NCBI RefSeq assembly: GCF_002101335.1
Contig: NZ_CP020773.1
Coordinates: 682,001-746,000, forward strand
Direction: 5' to 3'
DNA length: 64,000 nucleotides
Origin: Staphylococcus lutrae
Lineage (GTDB): Bacteria > Bacillota > Bacilli > Staphylococcales > Staphylococcaceae
Part shown: positions 19,139 to 28,463 of the stretch, piece by piece
How positions within the stretch are numbered: position 1 is the first letter of the stretch
Layout of the letters: each line of letters begins with the position of its first letter
Position numbers and translations under genes: made by a program
The notes under the pieces: generated by a model
Told to the model about the DNA's origin: nothing
Databases searched by the model: none
Seen by the model: the letters and a program-made list of their open reading frames with translations, nothing else

Positions 19139-20215
19139 TTAATAAGAAGTTAATCCTACGTTCTCACGTCCTAAGTATTCAATCGTTAACCCCTCATTAA
19201 AGAAATCACGTTCCAAGATTGTGGAAGCGATAACAATAATAGCATCGATATTCGGCGTCGGAACACCGATTTCTCTTCCTAAACTCGACCACAATACTAA
19301 GCCATACGCGATATCCTCAGTCAAGTAACGATTGTTCACTTTATTCGGCCCTGGAATACGAGAAAACACCGGACTATGATTAAAGAGTTTATTCAGTGGC
19401 TCATCTTCCATTTCTCGTTCTAAATAGCCGCGTTCTATACGCGCTTCTTTTGCCGTTTCTAATTCAAAACCGAGTTTACGCCCTAGCGTTAAACGCTCAA
19501 CTTCAACAGCATGGAGTAAACGAACGGTATGATTTGTAATCCCTTCCTTATACAATGCAAAATCACCGCTATAATCAATGCGTCCTACATTTAACAATGT
19601 TGGTCCTGGGTGTACTTCTGGGTTCCCATTTTCCAAGTTCGTACGCCATAAACTCTCTTCTTTAACAAGGTACGGATAAATTTGTTCTACCTTTTTAAAC
19701 GTCTTGCTGAGATCTTTTTCATTGAAGGTAGAGAAATAAACTTTGCGTACGTTCAATGATAAATCAACAGTTGACGTTTCAAAGTCGACACGTGTCCCAT
19801 AAGTTAATGTGTTCGCTTCTGCGAAAATCGGTCGTGTTGATAAGTGGGCTTCTTCTAAAACTTTAATGAATCGTGCTGATCCCATTGCTGCAGCCATATT
19901 GAAGAAAATAATTTGATTATCTTTCACATATGAAGACATCAATTCAGCATAATATTCAATAAATGAAGAAGGAATACATACCATGACTATTTCTGCGTCT
20001 TCTAATACATAACCCATATCATCACTAATATCAGTAAATTTCACAAAGCTTTCTGAACCTTCATTATTAAAATGAAAGCCGCCCTGTTCCATCGCATGAT
20101 TAAATTTACTGATCGATTGGTTACGACAATAAAGTCTCACTTGATGCCCTTGATTGACCATATCTACTGCAGCAGTTACAGCACCATTCCCTGACCCTAC
20201 AATTGCTATTTTCAT
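19139..20215 (-). CDS. NAD/NADP octopine/nopaline dehydrogenase-family enzyme
   Basis: 358 aa from ATG 20215 (AAGGG upstream). N-terminal Rossmann motif KIAIVGSGNGAVTAAVDMV with GxGxxA-type spacing, then AEIVMVCIPSSFIEYYAELM. The C-terminal helical domain contains NPEVHPGPTLLNVGRID, matching the His-containing active-site region of opine dehydrogenases. Such enzymes join an amino acid and a 2-oxoacid reductively. The staphylopine enzyme CntM belongs to another context (cnt operon), which is absent here. Product unknown; co-transcribed with the NhaC-type antiporter. Confidence 0.85.
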   Translation of the reverse strand: MKIAIVGSGNGAVTAAVDMVNQGHQVRLYCRNQSISKFNHAMEQGGFHFNNEGSESFVKFTDISDDMGYVLEDAEIVMVCIPSSFIEYYAELMSSYVKDNQIIFFNMAAAMGSARFIKVLEEAHLSTRPIFAEANTLTYGTRVDFETSTVDLSLNVRKVYFSTFNEKDLSKTFKKVEQIYPYLVKEESLWRTNLENGNPEVHPGPTLLNVGRIDYSGDFALYKEGITNHTVRLLHAVEVERLTLGRKLGFELETAKEARIERGYLEREMEDEPLNKLFNHSPVFSRIPGPNKVNNRYLTEDIAYGLVLWSSLGREIGVPTPNIDAIIVIASTILERDFFNEGLTIEYLGRENVGLTSY

Positions 20216-20877
20216 ATGTTTACCCTTCTTTCTGTCCGTTTCTTTTGCGTGCACACCTATGATTGACCTCTATCATCATAGACTTGTGTGCAGTTGACAA
20301 TTGCTCATTTTTACAAATGTGGAACGACAAAATCAAACTGATTTCAGTACCACTCCCATGAATCGTAACAGAACGGTTATAAAAAGAAAACTCTTTTTTA
20401 ATGTTTGATGTGCCTTTAGTCAACATCATTACTTTATACCCACTATTTTTAAAGAGATGTGGAAAATCGCCCACTTTTATTTCATTTTAAAAGCGTGTTC
20501 ATACTTTATATGAATGTTGTCTTTCTTTGTTATTAGCTGGACTTCACAACGCTTTTCTATGAATGACACTGTGTTTTTAACGGATGATTTCACTAAAAAA
20601 TCAAAATTTAAAATATTACATTAAATGTAATATAAAATTTTAGATTCATGCTTTAGAGACTGAACTGACCGATTTTTTCATTAAATTTACACATCATCAA
20701 AAGATTACACGATATCCCATTCGGGTTTAAATTCAATTACAAAACAGTAACATGACACACAGCCACCTTTATTTTTGATAAAGTGCAAATTGTCGTTAAA
20801 CGAATAACGCATTCATGGATAAACTTTTATGTTTTATCCTTTCAATAAATATTCAATACTTTAGGAGGACTTTTATC
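20216..20877. other. Intergenic region upstream of the second CHAP gene
   Basis: 660 AT-rich bases between divergent genes. It holds a WalR-type box at 20736-20752; the strand-minus opening at 20220-20474 has no ribosome site or recognisable protein. Confidence 0.6.
20736..20752 (-). promoter_or_regulatory. WalR-type box upstream of the second CHAP gene
   Basis: ATTACA-N5-GTAACA, the same hexamers and orientation as the box before ssaA. It is 125 nt upstream of the start codon. Confidence 0.65.
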
Positions 20878-21444
20878 ATGTTAAAAACAATCGCTACAAC
20901 AACATTAACTGCGGGGTTAGGTGCCGCTTTAGTTGGTTTAGACCACCAACAAGCCGACGCTGCAGAAAACAGTTATCATTACACGTACAGCTATCAATAC
21001 AACACCAATACACAAGGTTCCTCGAACTATTCTTATCAGTCTCAAAGCAATCAAACATATACGAATGGCACAAATACAACGCACACTTCCACATCGACTC
21101 AGTCGACAGGTGTTGTCAGTGCCGGCAACCTTTACACAGCAGGCCAGTGCACATGGTATGTCTATGATAAAGTCGGAGGGAAAGTGGGCTCAACTTGGGG
21201 CAATGCAAACAATTGGGCGCAAGCTGCTGCCGCTGCTGGTTACACAGTCAATCACACCCCACAAGCAGGCGCAATTTTACAATCATCAGAAGGGCCATTC
21301 GGTCATGTGGCATATGTAGAAGCGGTTCATTCTGATGGCTCAATTGAAATTTCAGAAATGAACTACAATGGCGGGCCATTCAGCATCAGTTCACGTACAC
21401 TCCCTGCTTCAGAAGCCGCTTCATATTTCTACATTCATTTATAA
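20878..21444 (+). CDS. Secreted CHAP-domain protein (SsaA-like)
   Basis: 188 aa from ATG 20878, which follows TTTAGGAGG; an in-frame ATG at 20815 is ignored because it would bury the signal peptide. Signal peptide [20 protein letters not shown]...ADAAE (cut near residue 24), a short Ser/Thr/Tyr/Gln-rich linker, then a CHAP domain (about 83-188) with Cys in [28 protein letters not shown] and His in GHVAYVEA. Closely related to SsaA over the CHAP domain but with a much shorter linker. Probably a peptidoglycan hydrolase under WalKR. Confidence 0.92.
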   Translation: MLKTIATTTLTAGLGAALVGLDHQQADAAENSYHYTYSYQYNTNTQGSSNYSYQSQSNQTYTNGTNTTHTSTSTQSTGVVSAGNLYTAGQCTWYVYDKVGGKVGSTWGNANNWAQAAAAAGYTVNHTPQAGAILQSSEGPFGHVAYVEAVHSDGSIEISEMNYNGGPFSISSRTLPASEAASYFYIHL

Positions 21445-21457
21445 GTTTCAAATCATT

Positions 21458-21487
21458 CCGAGGTGGGGCAACACCTCGGCTTTTTTG
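21458..21487 (+). terminator. Intrinsic terminator after the CHAP gene
   Basis: CCGAGGTG and CACCTCGG form a perfect 8-bp stem, followed by CTTTTTTG. Confidence 0.88.
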
Positions 21488-21577
21488 TTTTTTATTGCCG
21501 TTTGATTTTTTAACCTTGTTGCTAAGTGACCTTTCATTATATGATGAATCTGAATTGTTTTTAAGGAGGGAGAGACG

Positions 21578-21904
21578 ATGCAATGGATTAAAGTCATTTT
21601 AGCGGGCTTTATTGAAGTAATATGGGTGATTGGGCTAACGCACGTCCATCATTTTTATCAATGGCTCCTTACCATTGCAATCATTTGCTTAAGCTTTTGG
21701 ATGATGTTATCTGCATCACGTGTTCTACCTGTCGGCACAGTTTATGCTGTATTTGTCGGTATCGGCACATTAGGGACCGTGATTGTTGGTATCTTATTTT
21801 TCGGTGAATCTTTAAGCCCGATTAAATTATTTTTTATCATCACTTTATTAGTTGGCGTGATTGGATTGAAGTTATCTTCGGATGAGGCAGGTGAAAATCA
21901 TTGA
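21578..21904 (+). CDS. Small multidrug resistance protein, YkkC-type subunit
   Basis: 108 aa with four membrane segments and the essential SMR glutamate (E13 in AGFIEVIWVIGLTH). Residues LPVGTVYAVFVGIGTLGTVI match B. subtilis YkkC. Members of this paired subgroup act with a second subunit as a hetero-oligomeric proton-driven exporter. The start has GGAGGG. It overlaps the next gene by four bases. Confidence 0.88.
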   Translation: MQWIKVILAGFIEVIWVIGLTHVHHFYQWLLTIAIICLSFWMMLSASRVLPVGTVYAVFVGIGTLGTVIVGILFFGESLSPIKLFFIITLLVGVIGLKLSSDEAGENH

Positions 21905-22215
21905 GTTGGTTTGCACTTTTATTAGCAGGATTATTCGAAGTCCTCGGCGTCTTATGGTTGAATCAATATGCGGCACATCATCAAAAACGCTATGTGCTAC
22001 TGCTTGCGATCACCTTTGCGTTCAGTTTATTAAGTTTATCCTGGGCGATGAATACCATCCCAATGGGGACAGCCTATGCAATCTGGACAGGGATTGGGAC
22101 AGCGGGTGGCACATTGCTCGGGATGTTCGTATACAATGAATCTAAAAAATTTTTACGTGTCTTTTTTATTTTATTGATTATTATTTCAGCTGTAGGATTA
22201 AAACTTGTCGTATAA
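21901..22215 (+). CDS. Small multidrug resistance protein, YkkD-type subunit
   Basis: 104 aa, four membrane segments, conserved E13 in AGLFEVLGVLWLNQY, and PMGTAYAIWTGIGTAGGTLL as in B. subtilis YkkD. It begins at TTG 21901, whose last bases overlap the stop of the preceding gene (ATTGA), after GGCAGGTG. Translational coupling to the first subunit fits a 1:1 complex. No guanidine (ykkC) riboswitch is visible in the 90 nt between the preceding terminator and the first subunit. Confidence 0.88.
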   Translation: MSWFALLLAGLFEVLGVLWLNQYAAHHQKRYVLLLAITFAFSLLSLSWAMNTIPMGTAYAIWTGIGTAGGTLLGMFVYNESKKFLRVFFILLIIISAVGLKLVV

Positions 22216-22280
22216 AAATTGCATTGCTTGTATTACAAAATAGGGTTTCATATACTTAGAGAAGAAAGGTGGCATGGATG

Positions 22281-23243
22281 ATGAAAAAAGTATTTATTGC
22301 AGGTCCAATCCCAGAAAAAGGGTTGGAATTATTAAAAGCACATTTTGAAATCGAAATGTATGACGGGGACGGAATCATTGACAAAGCAACGTTAAAAAAA
22401 GGCGTTAAAGACGCATTTGGTTTAGTCAGCTTATTATCGACAGAAGTGGACCAAGAAGTGATTGATAGTGGTACAGAACTTCAGTTCATTGCCAATTATG
22501 GGGCTGGTTTTAACAATGTTGATATTGACTACGCACGTTCAAAAAACATCGATGTTTCCAATACACCTAAGGCTTCCACTGATGCAACAGCTGAATTAAC
22601 AATGGCGATTTTGCTTGCTGTCGCACGACGCATACCTGAAGGGGATCAACTCATGCGCAATCAAGGGTTCAATGGTTGGGCACCGTTATTTTTCCGAGGC
22701 CGTGAAGTATCTGGAAAAACAATTGGGATTATTGGACTCGGTGAAATTGGTACCGCGGTTGCACAGCGCGCCAAAGGGTTCAATATGAACATTCTTTATA
22801 CAGGACCACATCAAAAACCTGATAAAGAGCAAGCGCTCGGTGCGCAATATGTTGATTTAGATACATTGCTACAAAACGCTGATTTTGTAACAATTAATGC
22901 GGCTTACCAACCTTCAATGAAACACATGATCGATACACCTCAGCTTAAAATGATGAAACCGACAAGTTACCTCATCAATGCTTCTCGTGGCCCAATTATC
23001 CACGAAGCTGCACTGCTCGAAGCATTGGAAAACAAAATGATTGAAGGGGCTGCACTCGACGTTTATGAGTTTGAACCTGAAATTACTGAAGGGTTAAAGT
23101 CATTGAAGAATGTCGTCATTACGCCTCATATCGGAAATGCCACATTTGAAGCCCGTGATATGATGGCAGAAATCGTAGCAAATAATTTAATTAAAAAGGC
23201 AACTGGAGAAACACCAGATTATATTGTCAATGCCTCTAAATGA
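22281..23243 (+). CDS. D-isomer-specific 2-hydroxyacid dehydrogenase (glyoxylate/hydroxypyruvate reductase type)
   Basis: 320 aa from the ATG at 22281 (8 nt after AAAGGTGG; ATG 22278 is an alternative). NAD(P)-binding motif TIGIIGLGEIGTAVAQRA (about residues 143-160), catalytic Arg in INASRGPIIHE, Glu in DVYEFEPE and His in VVITPHIGNAT. Reduces a short 2-oxoacid with NAD(P)H. The same gene follows the CHAP gene in S. aureus as I remember it. It has its own terminator. Confidence 0.9.
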   Translation: MKKVFIAGPIPEKGLELLKAHFEIEMYDGDGIIDKATLKKGVKDAFGLVSLLSTEVDQEVIDSGTELQFIANYGAGFNNVDIDYARSKNIDVSNTPKASTDATAELTMAILLAVARRIPEGDQLMRNQGFNGWAPLFFRGREVSGKTIGIIGLGEIGTAVAQRAKGFNMNILYTGPHQKPDKEQALGAQYVDLDTLLQNADFVTINAAYQPSMKHMIDTPQLKMMKPTSYLINASRGPIIHEAALLEALENKMIEGAALDVYEFEPEITEGLKSLKNVVITPHIGNATFEARDMMAEIVANNLIKKATGETPDYIVNASK

Positions 23244-23343
23244 CACGACACATCACCTTTTTGAATATAGTGACATCCTACTTTATACAGCAGTATGATT
23301 GGTTATCAGTCATTCAAAAGGAATAAAACTTTTAACGCTTTTA

Positions 23344-23387
23344 AAAACCTCCAAAAATTCTTTTAATTGAATTTTGGAGGTTTAAAC
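23344..23387. terminator. Bidirectional intrinsic terminator
   Basis: AAACCTCCAAAAATTC pairs with GAATTTTGGAGGTTT across an 8-nt loop. Confidence 0.8.
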
Positions 23388-23472
23388 TTTGATGTGCTTT
23401 ACATTCAGATATGGTAATCACGTCTAAATTTTGAAAATGCGCCTAGAAAACACCGTCTTTTTACATTAAAAC

Positions 23473-24920
23473 CTATCTGATTCTTTTTAATTTACGTTGT
23501 GATATTTCATAAATGACCGTCGCAATTTTATCGACAAAAAAGCTATCATGTGATGTAAATAATATCGTTCCTGGATATTGTTTGATCAATTGCTCTAACC
23601 CTTGAATTGCATCAATGTCTAGGTAATTGGTCGGTTCGTCCAAAATTAAGACGTTGCTACGGTTTAACAATGAAGTCGCAAGCAATGCTTTAAGCTGTTC
23701 CCCTGCACTAAGTGTCGTTGTTTGTTTCACTAAATCGCTTTTATCGAAGCCAATCTTTTCCAAAACATCTACAACGAAATCATATGAATGTTCAGTATCA
23801 TTCATAACGAAATGGATAAGATCAACGTCCTTTTGATCAAAGAAAAAGTCTTGTCTTAAATAAGAAAACTTAACATTGGAAGATATGATGATGGCTTCAT
23901 GACGATGATAGATATGGTTTAATAATGTCGTTTTTCCTACTCCATTGTTACCAACAAAAGCCACTTTTTCACCCGTTTCAATTTGAAAAGATGTGTTGTC
24001 TAAAAGCATGTTATCACCAGCATGAATCGTCAGTTCATTCGCATACATCACTATTCTACTCGATTTCTGTATATCCATAGAAGGGAATTGTATCTCCTTA
24101 TTTTCAAGTATTTCCTTTTTCATTGGAATATTTTCTAATTTCTTCTCAAGTGATTTAATTTGTCGAGAAATCCCTTTTTGACTACTCCCTCTTGATTTAG
24201 ATTGTCCTAATCTTCCTGGATTTATTCTTTTTACTTGATGTCACATTAGAAGTGCGTTTTAATGCTTCTCTTTTATTTTGTATCGCCGATTGTAACTGTT
24301 CTTTTTGTACGTCTATTTGGGTATTTATATTTTCAACCGTTGCTCTTTCTAGTTGTTTTTGTTCCGTGTAATCTGTCCAGCTTCCTTTGTATTCTTTTAC
24401 TTTGTGATTTTCGATGACCCAAATTTTTGTCGCAATTTCTTCCACTAAATTTCTGTCGTGTGTCGTAAAAATAATAGTACCTTGGTGATTTTTTAATGTC
24501 TTCATTAAAAATTTTACACTACTCAAATCTAAATTTGTCGTCGGTTCATCAAGCATTAAATTGACAAATTCATCTTTGATCACATTTGATAAACCTAATC
24601 TAATTTTTTCCCCTCCACTAAAATTTTCAAAACTGCCACTATACGGAACGCCCCCCCATTTTAGAGATCAACGCATAATTCGTTTCGTTTCCTAATTCAT
24701 TGTTGTTCTCAATTTGTTTTAAATATAGAAAGTCGTGTTTATTTTCAAAAACCCCTGAAAAATTGTTGAAATGACCCGAAATTAAATTTAAAAGGGTTGT
24801 TTTTCCGCTTCCATTCGCACCGATAATCGCAATTTTATCACCGTCTAATATTTCTAAATGCTCAATCGTCAACAAAGCTTTACCTAAAAATTCAATATAA
24901 ATATCTTTTAATATTGTCAT
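23473..24920 (-). pseudogene. ABC-F ribosomal-protection-type ATPase, broken by two homopolymer frameshifts
   Basis: Three successive frames (24920-24639, 24583-24197, 24123-23473) read as one ABC-F protein of about 480 aa without membrane segments. First ATPase domain: Walker A GANGSGKTT; after skipping one base of a G7 run (24657-24651) it continues as FSGGEKIRLGLSN and LMLDEPTTNLD. Second shift: the A5 run at 24232-24228 needs one more A to reach RINPGRLGQSKSRGSSQKG and the second domain with GNNGVGKTT, LSAGEQLKALLA and LILDEPTNYLD. The Vga/Lsa/Msr group protects ribosomes from lincosamides, streptogramins and pleuromutilins. As read the gene is inactive, unless slippage or sequencing error explains the runs. 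Confidence 0.85.
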
Positions 24921-24938
24921 ATTTCATTCTCACGCTTT

Positions 24939-25739
24939 CTATCTTTCATTCGTTGTTAATTTTGCGTTTTTTATTGAATACAGTGCGATTGTTGACATTA
25001 AAATCGCCATCAATATAACAATTCCTATATTGAAAGGGTTTGAAACGCCAAATCCGATATCTCTCAGTGCCTTTAACTGGTAGGTTAAAGGATTGAAATA
25101 AGAGACTGTACGAATCAATAACGGCGCTTTATCAAAACTAAAGAAAATAGGTGCTGTAAAAGAAATCGGTAACAATAAAGTGTTCAAAATTAAATCTCTT
25201 ATTTTGTATGACGTTATTTTCAACGATATAACAGTTCCTACTGAAAACCAAAAAATCATCATAACGATAGCGCATAAAGCAATCAGTATAAATTGCTTCA
25301 CTGCAAAATAGTCTCCAAAAATGAGCGAAATTAAATAGAGGACAACGACCTGTATTAAAAAGTTAAATAACGGAAATGACATTTTTCCGATAATATACGC
25401 TAATGGGGAAACCCCTTTGAAGTATTTTAACGCTAATAATCCCCACTTTCGATCCAATATAATCCTATAAACAGATTGTGCCATTTGACTATATACAATC
25501 AATCCGATAATACCGATAAAAGAAAATTGTAAAAAAGAAACTTCTTTACTTTCATAATGAATCATACCAAAAGTTGAAGCAATGCCTGTTGAATAAAATA
25601 GGAAATAAAGAATAGGAATAAGGATTTGAGTGTAAATTAAATGTTTATTGTTGATTAATGCTCTAAACTCAATGTAGCTTATCTTAAAAACAGATTCTAT
25701 TAAATTCGACCTTTGATCTCTATAATTTAACTTTTTCAT
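24939..25739 (-). CDS. ABC-2-type transporter permease
   Basis: 266 aa with six predicted membrane segments (about residues 35-55, 70-90, 115-140, 145-170, 180-200, 235-257). The late FNPLTYQLKALRDIGFG is typical of ABC-2 permeases. Good AAGGAG site. It follows the ATPase gene by 14 nt and precedes the ABC-F gene by 18 nt. The cargo (drug, peptide or lipid) is unknown. Confidence 0.85.
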   Translation of the reverse strand: MKKLNYRDQRSNLIESVFKISYIEFRALINNKHLIYTQILIPILYFLFYSTGIASTFGMIHYESKEVSFLQFSFIGIIGLIVYSQMAQSVYRIILDRKWGLLALKYFKGVSPLAYIIGKMSFPLFNFLIQVVVLYLISLIFGDYFAVKQFILIALCAIVMMIFWFSVGTVISLKITSYKIRDLILNTLLLPISFTAPIFFSFDKAPLLIRTVSYFNPLTYQLKALRDIGFGVSNPFNIGIVILMAILMSTIALYSIKNAKLTTNER

Positions 25740-25753
25740 GTTTTCTACGCTCC

Positions 25754-26635
25754 TTACCCTTTTAACTTAATAATCTCTTTTAAACTACGCTTATTTTGTT
25801 CAACAGCATGAATGGCGATATCATGATCAATCAATAATTTCAATATTGCATTAATCGATTCTCCATTATTGACTTCAACCGTTAGAGGATGCCACGCTAT
25901 CACATTAAAGTGCGCTGCTATATTTTTTTCAAGTTCTTTAGAGAGATGACCTTCATAGTTGACTTTATATTCATTCAGACGATTATATTGTTCTAAAAAA
26001 TGATTGATCTCACCAAAAAAGATCAAGTTGCCGTTTTCAATATACAGCACTTTATTACAGTACCTTTCTAACATGTCTAAATCATGAGAAGAGATTAAAC
26101 AAACTTTTCCTTCTTGCGTCTTATCTTTCAGTTGATCTAAAATTTTTTCAGATGTGATCACATCCAAACTCGATGTCGGTTCATCCAAAATTAAAACTTT
26201 TGCGTTTGATACAAGTTGTCTTGCCAACTGTACACGTTGCAATTGACCACCGGATAAATTTGTTGGATCCTCCTTTTCTTTTCCTTCTAAACCTATTTTA
26301 TTTAATGCATGAATGGTTTCTGCTTTAGCATTTGAATATCCATCAAATAAAGCCTCCATATAGATGTTATCAAAAACATTTAAATACCAATCAATCGCTT
26401 GATTTTGTGGGCTAAATGAAATATCTTTAGACGATAAGTCGTCCGCTATCAAAACCTCTCCCTCTGTTAAAGGAAGTATGCCTAAAATCGAATTGATTAA
26501 TGTGCTTTTACCTGCACCACTTTTTCCAATAAGCGCTAAGAAATCACCACTATTTAATTCAAACGAAATATTTTTAATGCCATCTCCGTTTTCATAAAAA
26601 CAAGATAAATTTTCGACCTTCAAAATGTGATTCAA
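25754..26635 (-). CDS. ABC transporter ATP-binding protein
   Basis: 293 aa, start probably TTG 26635 (8 nt after AAGGAG) rather than the GTG at 26644, which touches the ribosome site. Walker A GKSGAGKST, Q-loop SFSPQNQ, signature LSGGQLQRVQLARQL, Walker B VLILDEPTSSLD, H-loop SSHD. A C-terminal 70-residue extension resembles that of bacteriocin or drug exporters. Together with the ABC-2 permease it makes an exporter, likely self-protection or resistance, given the ABC-F gene behind it. Confidence 0.88.
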   Translation of the reverse strand: MNHILKVENLSCFYENGDGIKNISFELNSGDFLALIGKSGAGKSTLINSILGILPLTEGEVLIADDLSSKDISFSPQNQAIDWYLNVFDNIYMEALFDGYSNAKAETIHALNKIGLEGKEKEDPTNLSGGQLQRVQLARQLVSNAKVLILDEPTSSLDVITSEKILDQLKDKTQEGKVCLISSHDLDMLERYCNKVLYIENGNLIFFGEINHFLEQYNRLNEYKVNYEGHLSKELEKNIAAHFNVIAWHPLTVEVNNGESINAILKLLIDHDIAIHAVEQNKRSLKEIIKLKG

Positions 26636-26724
26636 TTTAATCACTCCTTAACCCATACTTTCATTCATAAGAAACTTTACGTTTGCTAATCATTTTGGAT
26701 TAGTATGAATTTTCGAAAAATTTT

Positions 26725-26910
26725 TTAGACACCTCCACAATTACCTTCTATACGCATTACGATAATCTTTAAAAACCATTCTTTCCCTTCGCTTGAATCT
26801 ATGTCACCCTTTCTAACAATGAAGAAGTCACAAATCCAAATACAGACATTTGAATCCTTATCATTAAAGCATCCTTTAGGTTGAAAACTTGGGAAGCATA
26901 CTTCGTTCAT
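26725..26910 (-). CDS. Unrecognised 61-codon ORF with five cysteines
   Basis: Starts MNEVCFPSFQPKGCF and ends RIEGNCGGV, with Cys at 5, 14, 23, 27 and 58. It lies 90 nt before the ABC ATPase on the same strand. No good ribosome site precedes the ATG and a TAG is three codons upstream, so it may be a decayed gene, a regulatory leader or chance. It resembles no family I know. Confidence 0.25.
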   Translation of the reverse strand: MNEVCFPSFQPKGCFNDKDSNVCIWICDFFIVRKGDIDSSEGKEWFLKIIVMRIEGNCGGV

Positions 26911-27018
26911 GATTTCAGTCTATGACGCTTCATTGTTTTATTATTATGTACTTCACTTAGATTTTCAATAATGGCAAGTTAATTTTTTAAAAAAATACTA
27001 AATTAATTCTACGTATTT

Positions 27019-27052
<34 letters not shown>

Positions 27053-27270
27053 CAAAGACACATAGAATTGTGGGGTTTGAACAAATGTTTCATAGCACAA
27101 TGCCGCCTCCATTTGTTTATCATATCAGCGTATTAAATAGCATAAAGTCAATGAATACGCTAACTAGTCATTGACCAACTCACCTCATAATCCACTTTCA
27201 CAAACAAAAAGGGGGCATAGACGAAACGCCATACCACACCCTTGTTTAAATGATATACGAGAAAATGCGT

Positions 27271-27298
27271 CTGAGAATGGTGTATAGGAATTTCTCAG
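27271..27298 (-). terminator. Weak hairpin after the FAD monooxygenase gene
   Basis: CTGAGAA and TTCTCAG pair across 14 nt; no clear T run, so its role is uncertain. Confidence 0.4.
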
Positions 27299-27307
27299 TC
27301 GCTCTAT

Positions 27308-28435
27308 TTACTCTTTTTTTCCACGATACAACAAACGGGTTTGTCTTGCCATGACCCATTTCGGCATCATACGGAGGAGCCGATTTCTCACGCTCATCGT
27401 CATTCCATTTGATTTTTGTGCGATTTCCCCGATTTTACGGGATTTCTTAATGATTTTTTGTGTATGTTTCACACGCAAACGCTGATAACGTTGCAATGCA
27501 CGATCCAGATCCGAGTACTTCTTCAATACGTTGGCTAATACAACTGCATCTTCCATCGCTTGACCAGCACCTTGCCCCATATTCGGCGTCGTCGCATGTG
27601 CCGCATCTCCTAACAACACAATACGCTGTTCGTATACAAACTGAGATATTGGTTTTAAATCATAGATATCATGATGTAAAATTTCTGTTTCAGATTGTAA
27701 AGCTAAAACTTTTCTAACGGGGTCAGGAAAATGATTGAAGTAAGCTTGCAGATGTGGTTTATTAAAGTTTTTAAAGCGCGCATCTCGGGCTTTTGCATTA
27801 ATCGTAGCAAACCAATATACACGACCGTTTAATAATGGGACGATACCAAACCTCCCTTTTTTCCCCCAATATTCTTCAGCAATGGGTTTCAACAAGTCCA
27901 TGTCGTCTACGATACCTCTAAAACATGTGTACCCTTGATAAAGGACTTTACTTTTCGGCTGTACGGTTGTGCGCACACGTGAGTGAATCCCATCTGCACC
28001 GATGACCATATCGACTTTTACAGATTGATGCTGCTTAAAATGAATGGTTGCATTCGTTTGGTGGCTTTCCACATCTGTCACTTCATGATTGAAATGGATG
28101 ATGGTGTCGTCAATATATGATTTTAAAATATCGACTAGCACTTGTCTTTCAAGCGTCACATTGGTTTGTGTTTCATTCAACACGAGTGCATTTAATAATT
28201 GGCCTCGATCATCTAAAATACGTAATTCTTCTAGGACTTGACCTGCATTTTTAATCCCTTTAGCTAAATCGTGTGAACCTAAAAGTTGAATGACATTATC
28301 CCCAATACCAATACCTGCACCCATTTCACGTATTGCATCGTTTTTTTCATAAATCACGACATCATGGCCCTGTTCTTGAAGCATTATCGCAGCGGTTAAT
28401 CCCCCAATGCCAGCACCTATAATCCCAATTTTCAT
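27308..28435 (-). CDS. FAD-dependent monooxygenase (salicylate hydroxylase/UbiH-like)
   Basis: 375 aa group-A flavoprotein monooxygenase. N-terminal FAD motif KIGIIGAGIGGLTAAIMLQ with IYEK, the DG motif VIGADGIHSRVR (about residue 150), and the second FAD motif LLGDAAHATTPNMGQGAGQA (about 275). It hydroxylates an unidentified substrate using NAD(P)H and O2. It begins 28 nt after sagA and is probably the third gene of a small operon. Confidence 0.87.
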   Translation of the reverse strand: MKIGIIGAGIGGLTAAIMLQEQGHDVVIYEKNDAIREMGAGIGIGDNVIQLLGSHDLAKGIKNAGQVLEELRILDDRGQLLNALVLNETQTNVTLERQVLVDILKSYIDDTIIHFNHEVTDVESHQTNATIHFKQHQSVKVDMVIGADGIHSRVRTTVQPKSKVLYQGYTCFRGIVDDMDLLKPIAEEYWGKKGRFGIVPLLNGRVYWFATINAKARDARFKNFNKPHLQAYFNHFPDPVRKVLALQSETEILHHDIYDLKPISQFVYEQRIVLLGDAAHATTPNMGQGAGQAMEDAVVLANVLKKYSDLDRALQRYQRLRVKHTQKIIKKSRKIGEIAQKSNGMTMSVRNRLLRMMPKWVMARQTRLLYRGKKE

Positions 28436-28463
28436 TGACGTTCACCTCGTTCTTAAAATCAAC

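Noticed and set aside
20220..20474. 84-codon minus-strand ORF upstream of the opine-dehydrogenase-like gene
   Set aside because: No ribosome site, no recognisable composition, and it lies in the 5' region between divergent genes.
21491..21577. Guanidine (ykkC) riboswitch upstream of the SMR pair
   Set aside because: Only about 90 nt lie between the previous terminator and the first SMR gene, and the conserved riboswitch motifs are not present.
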